Positions 56,301-64,000 of a stretch of 64,000 nt of DNA are shown here, piece after piece; the stretch's first letter is position 1, and each line of letters opens with the position of its first letter. The translations under genes were made by a program, and so were the position numbers. The notes under the pieces were generated by a model. The model was not told where the DNA came from and did not search any database. It was given only the letters and a program-made list of their open reading frames with translations. This DNA is from Dendrobium chrysotoxum (Eukaryota > Streptophyta > Magnoliopsida > Asparagales > Orchidaceae), in assembly GCA_019925795.1 (NCBI GenBank), contig CM034311.1, positions 41,395,472 through 41,459,471 on the forward strand. The letters run 5' to 3'.

Positions 56301-57647
56301 ACAACTTTCAAAAAATAATTTTCTGTCACAATAGTTTACATTCATCTTTACAAAACGTTACAGCCATTCCAAATTGATCATTGAATTTATTTCAGAAAAT
56401 AGTTCCTACAAGATAAGATTTTGATTTTTTTGGGATTGCATTAATTGTTTAATCTTTCCAATTAATTAAATATTATAACTTATAAGAGTGGTTTCTCATA
56501 GCATTTAAAATAAGCTCATAGTACTCATATAATGTTGAAATATATACACAGATTATTTTTATATTATAAATATGCAAATAGCCTTCATTGAAATTCTATG
56601 GCTGATGATATGCCTTTGAGCTTCTCCTATGGTTTCAAATATGGAAGCATGTGGTTGATCATGCGCATTTAGTTGGGTTTCCTCTACTGCCTATGCCTCT
56701 TTAATTTAGATTGAGGATTTTAAGCATTGACTAAGCATGTTGGATTCCTCCTCCTTTGTATTTTTATTTAGAGAAATAGGTTCAAAAATTTATTTTAGAC
56801 TAAATTACTCTCAAAGAAGGATAATTTCATATATTCATGAATTGTTAATTGGGCTCAAAAGTTATTCTGTTTCGTTTTAAGCATTTATTTGAACGAAGGT
56901 TTAAACCGTGATTTCAATCATTGAGGAAGTGACTAGTTGTTGAGGCAAAACTTTAACGGAGTAATATCTAATGGTATGCCACCTAGCAATTTGTGATGGA
57001 ACTCATAAGGGCAAGATAACGAGTAGACTGATGACATTTGAAGGAGAAGAAGAGCTCGTTGGGGCACAACATCAATTGGATCCATTGGGGCCAAATATCG
57101 ATAGGATTGATGATTAATAATGAGGAAGGGGAGTAAGAATTTGCAATGGGAGTTTGTTGGAGCTATGTATTGATGAAATCGGTGGGGTGTAGAGAAGGAA
57201 TTCATGATGGGAGTTGCCTGAATCATACATCTATACGATATACGGATCATATTGTTTTTCATTAAAACTTGTTCAAGAGTAAGTTTCCAATAATATCGTC
57301 ATATGAAGTCTCGTGGTTGGCACTTAGGTCTCTTTCTTATAGGTCATGGATTCAAGTAAAGACATGAGTGTTTGTGAGTAATTGTGCTTTGATAGTAAAC
57401 ATCTAAAAAAAGTTAAGAAGGGTGAATTTTTAATGAGACTTATCTAAATAGCAAGTATAATACAAGACGTTCACCCAAAAATAATCATCTGCTTAAGAAC
57501 TGTTTTATGAGCAACTTCTTAGACTTGAATTTGCTAGAATATTGGACCATAAATTTCAACAACAAATTTTGAGGTTAAAAATTTATAATTAAAGCATTAT
57601 AATTTGGCGAGACCAAAAAGACAATACCAAGACAATGAGATGAAAAA

Positions 57648-57718
<71 letters not shown>

Positions 57719-58190
57719 CTAGGAGAATTCAGATGCCCTTCCATAAGCCCTCTAGAAGATTAAAAAAATTCAAATATTTAGTGGTTAACTCTTTGTATAC
57801 AAACATCTTTTTTTCAATACTTTTAATATTCTTAAGAATATATATTATCAACCACCTTAGAGTCTTCTGATTTTTTTGCCAAAGTTTGATCATATGAGGA
57901 AATGGGATAGGGGCATGCCAATTAATACCAAAATGTTGAAAATGTAATTTGAAATTTACATAGAAAAATTGATCTTACTTATGCCAAAGTCTACCATTGG
58001 TCTATGTAAATGGATTACCAACATAGCTACTAAAGCCTAAAATAATGTTAGAGAAATTATTCATAAACTATTTAAATTAAGATTACTTTTTATCCTCTTT
58101 TCTTTCATTATAGGATGAAGAAAAACATTAAAAGCACCAAAAACATTTGTTGGATTCTCTTAGAATAATCAAATTTCACTATTGATAGTT
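56301..58190. other. non-coding spacer
   Basis: No gene recognised. A (GT)n-(TA)n microsatellite lies at 57648-57716. A weak box-B-like word near 57350 is not enough for a SINE call. Confidence 0.5.
57648..57716. repeat. (GT)n-(TA)n microsatellite
   Basis: About eight GT units followed by nearly 27 TA units. Confidence 0.94.
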
Positions 58191-59230
58191 GATATATCGC
58201 CAAAAAATCATCTTGATCGGGCACGAATCTCGAGGAAAAACTCGAGTTGGAAACTTCAAAAATTATTTCGGAGACCATTTAAACTCCGATTTCAGCAAAC
58301 TTATAGTTGAACTGAGCGTCTCGGAAATACGAATCCAACGACACCAAATTCAACTCAATCCGAGCCCAAGTGAGTCCAAATCAAGTACTCGAAGCGCTGT
58401 TGGAAGCATCAAACAGCTATTTGAGTTACCAAACGGTCTCCGATTTTGACGAGCTTATAGTCGAATCGAGCGTCTCGACGAGACAAATCCAACGAGCCCA
58501 AGATCGTAGAATTCTGATATCATTAAGACCTTCAAATCCTCGATAAACGGTTCATGATCAAGGGATTCAATATCAACCGTTCATCCGGATCACTCCATAT
58601 TTGCCCCTGATCCCTCACATATTTACGGGCTATGCCACTCCAGAAAAACTATAAATAGCCCCTCATTTCTCTTAAGAAGGGACCCAAGCCAAGAAGAGAA
58701 GAAGAGAAGGAAGAGAAGAAGAAGAGAAGAGAAGTCTAGGAGGGAATAACTCCTCCTCGACCACCGCCGGAACACCACCGGAACTCCGCCGGAACACCAC
58801 CGGAACACCACCGAAGCACCACCAGGCGCCCGAGGGACGCCAGAGCTCTGCCCGACACGGGAGCAACGTCGGAATACTGCCCGACGCCGGAATTCTACCC
58901 GACGCCCGAGTGACGCCGGACTTCTTTCCAAGTGACGCCGGAATTCTGCTCGACACCCCGAGTGACATCGGAACTCTGCTTGCCCTTGTAACTGATACTC
59001 ATTATAATCTGATCTTCCTGAATTTAAAGGATGAATCAGCCTCGTGTATTTCAAACAACACTAGTGGAACTCTTTCAACTGGGCGTGACCCCGTGGTTTT
59101 TTCCCTTTCCAGGGTTTTCCACGTAAAAATCCTGATGTTACTATTTCGATTCTGTTTGTGTGCTGGATATACGTACAACGCTGAGACGAAAAATTAAAAT
59201 CTATCGCCGCGTATATTTGAGTCCGCAACA
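58191..59230 (+). repeat. 5' LTR of the Tat element
   Basis: Begins TGATATATCG and ends CCGCAACA, 1040 bp. Contains TATAAATAGC at 58650-58659 followed by a GA-rich tract, and GACGCCGGAATTCTGC-type units at 58790-58980. The same LTR family, reversed, forms the element at 27734-29373; those copies lack about 260 or 135 bp of the 5' part. Confidence 0.85.
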
Positions 59231-59231
59231 G

Positions 59232-59250
59232 TTTGGCGCCGTCTGTGGGA
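59232..59250 (+). other. primer-binding-like site
   Basis: TTTGGCGCCGTCTGTGGGA directly follows the LTR. TGGCGCC is the form expected for annealing to a tRNA 3' end of the ...GGCGCCA type. The counterpart in the deletion derivative (28575-28592) has A for G in the GGCGCC core. Confidence 0.7.
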
Positions 59251-59281
59251 AACTTATCCCACAACTTCAAGTATTGCTACG

Positions 59282-60742
59282 ATGGTCAACAGGCGTAGCA
59301 GTCGCCTCATAGGAGCCTCCCGCTCTCATTCTCATCAATCCAGAAATCAGTCTATGAATCATAGACGTCCGATATCTGCCTCTTTATACCCCGGGGGGCA
59401 AAACGCACCTGGAGAGGGGACCTCGGGACCCTCCTTAGAAGAGAGAATTCGAAAGATGGAAGAATCTCAAAACGAGATCCTACAACTCTTGCGAGAGACT
59501 CGACAGCCGACCCTAGCACCTCAGGAGGAGGTTCTTCTCGCTCGAGATCCACCCCGTATCGAAGCTGTTCAAATTGAACATCTTCAGCCTGAGAATCCTC
59601 TTCCTCCACCTAGGAGGCGTTCGCAGTCATGTCAAGAGAACGAGCTGGCTGATACAGCAAGTTCTACCCATCCTCCACACGCAAGTCAGCAATCTCGCCT
59701 TCCTCAAGACCTCCCTGAGGAGCTAGCCCAACCTCACATTGCTGAGCTCCCTCGCAATGCCCTACGCCATGAACTGCGACGATTAGTCCGGGAGGAATTC
59801 CCTACAGGAGGCATAAGGCAACCTCTTCGTCAGTGGGACTTCCAGGAGTCGTCACCCCTGGCAGAAGCCATTCTTCAACACCCTATTCTGGCTGGCTTTA
59901 AACTGCCAAGCATTGAATCCTACGATGGGACATCCGACCCGTACGAGCACATCGAACATTACAGGACCATCATGCATATTCAACGAGCTTTAGATGCACT
60001 CCTTTGCTAGGTTTTCCCTGCTACTCTTAAAGGACAAGATCGAACATGGTTCTATTCACTTCCAGCCGGAACGATCCCCACATTTGTCAAATTGGCCAAA
60101 GTATTTGTCGAACAGTTCGTAGCCAACCGAAAAATTGCTAAGGATTCTTCTCACCTTTCTGGGATTCGTTAGAATGAGGGAGAATCATTGAAAGAGTACT
60201 TTCAGCGGTTTTCTATCGAGGCTCGACAAATCCCAGGAGTAGACCCAGAATTGCTCAGAGGGGTCTTTCTTAGAGGACTTCGTCCTGGCCCCTTCTATTC
60301 AGCACTCATGCGCGATACTGTTCACTCATATGTCAATCTGATCCATCGTGTGGAAGCACAGATATCAGCAGATGAGGCAATAAACGCTCACAGAAAATAG
60401 TTCGAGCAACCCACTGTGAAGCGCAAGGGAGCACCTGAGATGGATAATTCATCATCACAACGGAAAAAGCAAGGGAAGAGCAATCTACCTCCTAGACCCC
60501 CACTGCCACGACGAGAACCCCGACGGGAGAAGGAGTACACTCCGCTCAACACATCTCGAGCAAATGTGTTGATGGCGATTCAAGATCAGGACAAAGTGAA
60601 GTGGCCGCATCCTTTGAAGCCGAATACAGGAAACCAAGATCAGTACTGCCACTTTCATCGTAGTCGTGGCCACACTACTGAATCCTGTAGGCAACTTAAG
60701 GAGGAGATTGAAAGACTCATCCGTCAGGGCTATCTTCGATAG
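59282..60742 (+). pseudogene. Tat gag
   Basis: Starts at the ATG at 59282 with a Pro/Arg-rich N-terminal region, then a capsid block (F-K-L-P-S-I-E-S-Y-D-G-T-S-D-P-Y-E-H-I, L-K-G-Q-D-R-T-W-F-Y-S-L-P, E-G-E-S-L-K-E-Y-F-Q-R-F). It closes with a C-H-F-H-R-S-R-G-H-T-T-E-S-C zinc-binding motif at 60647-60688 of the type usual in Tat gag. In-frame stops at 60008-60010, 60170-60172, 60398-60400 and 60740-60742, all TAG and all in one frame. Confidence 0.9.
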
Positions 60743-63700
60743 TTTATTGGGAATCCACCTACCCGAGAAGAAGCTCGTCCCACTGGGGGGCAGAATCAAC
60801 CACAAAGACAGCCAGTGAATAACCGGATAACGGTTGGCGAAATTGAAACAATCGCAGGAGGCCCCTTACTATCCGACCAAGTCTTTCTAATTGTGGAAGA
60901 AAACCCAACTCCAAAAAAGGCTCGTATCGATCATTCCATCACATTCAATGATTCCGACCTGGAAGGAGTAAAAACCCCCCATCAAGATCCGCTTGTCATA
61001 AACGCAGGCATTGGTGACCCGTGTTACAATGTCAAAAGAATTCTTGTGGACAACGGAAGCTCCGTAGATGTCCTGTTCTACTCTACTTTCCTCAACATGG
61101 GTCTCTCAAGAGAAAAACTTCAACCTGCTGCAGGTCCTTTATATGGATTTGATAATCGACTTGTACAAGCAGAAGGAATAATCAGTCTCCCGGTAGTCCT
61201 TGGAGAATTTCCTCGACAGACTACACACTCTATTCAATTCATCATGGTAAAGTCAGAATCAACTTATAATGCCATCTTCGGGAGACCGCTCTAGTCAATT
61301 TTTGGGATCATCGCATCCATTCCTCACCTCAAGCTGAAGTTCCATACCCCATCAAGAGTCGGTGTAGTATGCGGAGATCAACAAATAGCACAGACCTGCT
61401 ATCTTAGGCAGGTCAAGTCTCGTCCGACGATTACCCTGAGCATCGAGGACTTTGATCTGCGGAGCGAAGATATTCCTCAGAGAGCTTCCCCTGTGGAATA
61501 CCTTACTACTGTATCTATCTCTGAAGAGCATCCTTCAAAGACAGTGCGAATTGGATCACTTCTCTCAGATGATGAGAAGAAAAACTTTACAGCTTTTCTA
61601 CGAGAAAATCAGGATATTTTTGCATGGAGTCTAGCAGATATGCCTGGAATTGACCCCGAAGTGATCGTTCACTCCCTCAAAGTCAATCCAACGTGCAAAC
61701 CGATTATCCAGAAGAAGAGAAACTTTGCACCAGATCGCCAGCAAGCAATTGAACAAGAAGTAGATAAGCTTTTAGAAGCTGGATTCATACGAGAGGTGCA
61801 CTATCCTACTTGGTTAGCAAATATTGTCATGGTACGGAAGGGGAGTGGAGCTTGGAGAATGTGTATAGATTACACTGATCTCAATAAAGCTTGCCCAAAG
61901 GATAGTTTCCCGCTCCCTCGCATCGATCAGTTAGTTGATACCACCTCTGGTCATCAGATGTTGAGCTTTATGGATGCCTACTTCAGCTACAACCAAATAA
62001 AAATGAATCCTGCTGATGAATAAGCAACAGCTTTTCAAACAGACAAAAGATTGTACTGCTACCGGGTGATGCCCTTCGGGCTCAAAAATACTGGAGCAAC
62101 TTATCAGCGTCTCATGAATAAGGTTTTCAAAAGCCTTATTGGACGTACTATGGAGGTGTACGTAGACGATATGTTGGTAAAAAGTCTGGAAAAAACCTAA
62201 CATATCTCTGACCTGAAATAATGTTTCCACTTGTTAAGGCATTACAATATGCGACTCAACCCCGCTAAATGTGCTTTTGGAGTCGCTTCTGGAAAGTTTT
62301 TAGGGTTTATGATAACCCATAGAGGAATCGAAGCCAATCCAGAAAAGATCAAGGCACTAAGGGACATGGTGCCGCCAAAGAACATCAAGGAGGTCCAAAG
62401 GCTTAATGGGAGAATTGCGGCACTATCTCGTTTCCTGGCATGTTCAGGAGACAAATATCTGCCCTTCTTCAAGATACTTAGAGGTGCTCATAGCTCCGGG
62501 TTTCAATTGACAGATGAATGTCAAGAAGCCTTTGAACAATTGCGAAAGTATTTGGCATTCCCGCCACTACTTTCTAAACTAATACCAGGAGAGAGATTGT
62601 ATTTGTATATGGCTGTATCTATCCAAGCCATTAGTTTGGTTCTGGTCCGAGAAGAAAATGCTATACAACGTCCTATCTACTATGTTAGTAAGATTTTATC
62701 TGAAGTAGAGGGACGTTATCCTTTGGCAGATAAGACAGCATTGGCGTTAGTTTATTCCGCCAGAAAACTACGCCCTTACTTTCAAGCCCATTCAATTGGA
62801 GTTTACACGAATCTGCCGCTAAAAAGCATTCTGCAAAAGCCAGAAGCATCAGGCAAGCTTGTTAAGTGGTCTGTAGGATTGGGAGAATTTGATATCCACT
62901 ACTTGCCTAGACCTGATATTAAATCTCAGGCACTAGCAGATTTCGTAGTTGAATGCACCGTTCCAATATCTGATATACAACCGAGTGCTTCACCTTCTTC
63001 TCCATGCTGGACGTTGTACGTCGATGGAGCTTTAGGGAGTTCTAGGGCTGGGGCTGGAATTTTATTAATCTCTCCACAGAAGGTTACCCTTGAGTACGGG
63101 CTTCGACTCAAGTTCCCGGCAACCAACAACATAGCAGAATACGTGGCCCTTATTGCTGGGTTGAGACTAGCAATTGACTGTGAAGTCCAGAACCTAATAG
63201 CCCACACTGATTCCCAACTAGTCGCCTCTCAGGTGGAGGGGGATTTTGATATTCACAACCCACAATTGGCTCAATATTGTAGCATTGTGAAGCTACTCTT
63301 AGCCCGTATAGGGGAGCATCAAATCATACATATCCTCCGAGAACAAAATACAAGAGCAGACGCTCTTTCTAAACTTGCTACATCAACAACGGGGGACATC
63401 TATAAGAGAAGATGTATCGAGGAAATCCACTTTCCAAGCATTCAGGGTCCATGGGTCATACAGTCAATTGACGAGCCAAGAGAGATGTCTTGGATCGAAC
63501 CCATCTTGTCTTTTCTGAAAGATGGGGTGCTACCCGAAGATCCTATAGCTGCAATACGACTTCAGAGATGAGCTGCAAATTTCACCATTATCAGCAACGA
63601 GTTGTATAAGCGCTCCTTCATTGGGCCGTACCTCAAGTGTCTCCCACCATCAGAAGCTGATTACACGCTTCAGGAAGTTCATTCAGGAGTATGTGGAGAA

Positions 63701-64000
63701 CATCTGGGAGGAAGAGCGTTAGCTTACAAGATCATGAGACAGGGATTCTATTGGCCTACAATGAAACATGATGCACTTAAATTCACACGAAAGTGCGAAA
63801 ACTGTCAACTGCATTCTAACCTCACTCATACACCCGCTCTGGAGCTTGCATCTCTTCAAAGCCCCTGGCCTTTTGCCCAATGGGGGATTGATATAATGGG
63901 ATCTTTTCCTATAGCGATTGGACAACGAAAATTCATTATTTTGGCTGTAGATTACTTCACCAAATGGGTGGAGGCGGAACCTTTGGCGAAGATTACTGAA
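60743..64000 (+). pseudogene. Tat pol: protease, RT, RNase H, aRNase H, integrase start
   Basis: Same frame as gag. The protease has V-D-N-G-S-S-V-D-V-L-F at 61049 (D-N-G-S in place of the common D-G/T-G-S). RT: Y-P-T-W-L-A-N-I-V-M-V, M-C-I-D-Y-T-D-L-N-K-A-C-P-K-D, F-M-D-A-Y-F-S-Y-N-Q-I, and catalytic Y-V-D-D at 62159-62170. RNase H: L-Y-L-Y-M-A-V-S and P-I-Y-Y-V-S-K. Second RNase H-like domain from W-T-L-Y-V-D-G-A at 63008. Integrase: H-S-G-V-C-G-E-H-L and C-E-N-C (HHCC finger) then W-G-I-D-I-M-G-S-F and D-Y-F-T-K-W-V-E-A-E. Stops at 61292, 62021, 62198, 62219 and 63569. Confidence 0.92.

Larger units (their letters stand above)
58191..64000 (+). mobile_element. Ty3/gypsy Tat-lineage retrotransposon, 3' end outside window
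   Basis: A 5' LTR, primer-binding-like site, gag, protease, RT, RNase H, a second RNase H-like domain and the start of integrase follow each other on the plus strand. The order RT-RH-aRH-IN, with an additional archaeal-type RNase H, marks the Tat lineage. Coding frame is continuous from 59282 to the window end apart from in-frame stops. The 3' LTR lies beyond 64000, so insertion age cannot be read. Confidence 0.94.

Noticed and set aside
57290..57400. tRNA-derived SINE suggested by GGCACTTAGG and GGATTCAAGT words
   Set aside because: Boxes are poor matches and no second copy or poly-A/T end was found in the window.
30324..63571. TAG/TAA reading as Gln, as in some ciliate codes
   Set aside because: Host genes in the window use ordinary stops and plant introns, TGA also occurs at Arg-like sites, and the affected genes are all transposons. 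Mutational decay is the simpler explanation.

Overview
The window looks like nuclear DNA of a flowering plant, most likely a eudicot. It is AT-rich and gene-poor. Its genes are plant-type, with GT-AG introns. Most of the remaining recognisable sequence is plant transposable elements (Ty1/copia, Ty3/gypsy Tat lineage, RTE-like LINE, CACTA, hAT, Tourist-like and Mutator-like MITEs). There is also one scrap of organelle DNA. No species can be named from sequence alone.

Three host loci are supported. (1) The first exon of a membrane steroid-binding protein (MAPR/cytochrome-b5-like) lies on the minus strand at 6351-6667; its next exon is not visible down to position 1. (2) A complete SUN-domain nuclear-envelope protein lies on the minus strand. 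Coding exon 1 is 25018-26091 and exon 2 is 13696-13992; the join is in phase and gives 456 aa across an intron of 11,025 bp loaded with repeats. (3) A short intronless VQ-motif gene of the CAMBP25/VQ15 type lies on the plus strand at 54635-55228, with a G-box, a TATA box and a two-codon upstream ORF.

Layout: 1-3800, decayed copia element ending in an LTR. 4382-4692, a plastid ycf4 tail joined to a mitochondrial nad1 head. 6351-6667, MSBP exon. 6961-13090, non-coding with LTR-like remnants and a CGGGT-rich hAT-type element. 13696-26774, SUN gene, whose intron holds a solo LTR, a 5'-truncated RTE LINE with an 18-bp target duplication, an opposing LINE fragment, scrambled gypsy pieces and two ~190-bp tandem duplications. 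27145-27404, a long foldback. 27734-29373, an LTR-PBS-LTR deletion derivative with a perfect TSD. 29632-37378, a CACTA element with two genes and nested LINE debris. 37961-49796, MITE-rich non-coding DNA. 50482-52797, a dead hAT transposase. 54440-55228, VQ gene. 55882-56300, a LINE tail split by a MITE. 58191-64000, LTR, gag and most of pol of a Tat-lineage gypsy element running off the edge.

The most striking cross-cutting pattern is how the CACTA genes and the gypsy gag-pol have decayed. Long stretches keep a single reading frame, and most premature stops sit where Gln or Arg is expected, as if CAG, CAA or CGA had become TAG, TAA or TGA. This fits methylated-cytosine deamination in silenced elements. 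No clearly new functional system was found. The best leads are the organelle junction, the stop-codon decay signature, the N-terminal extension option of the SUN gene, the foldback upstream of it, and the structurally resolved deletion derivatives.
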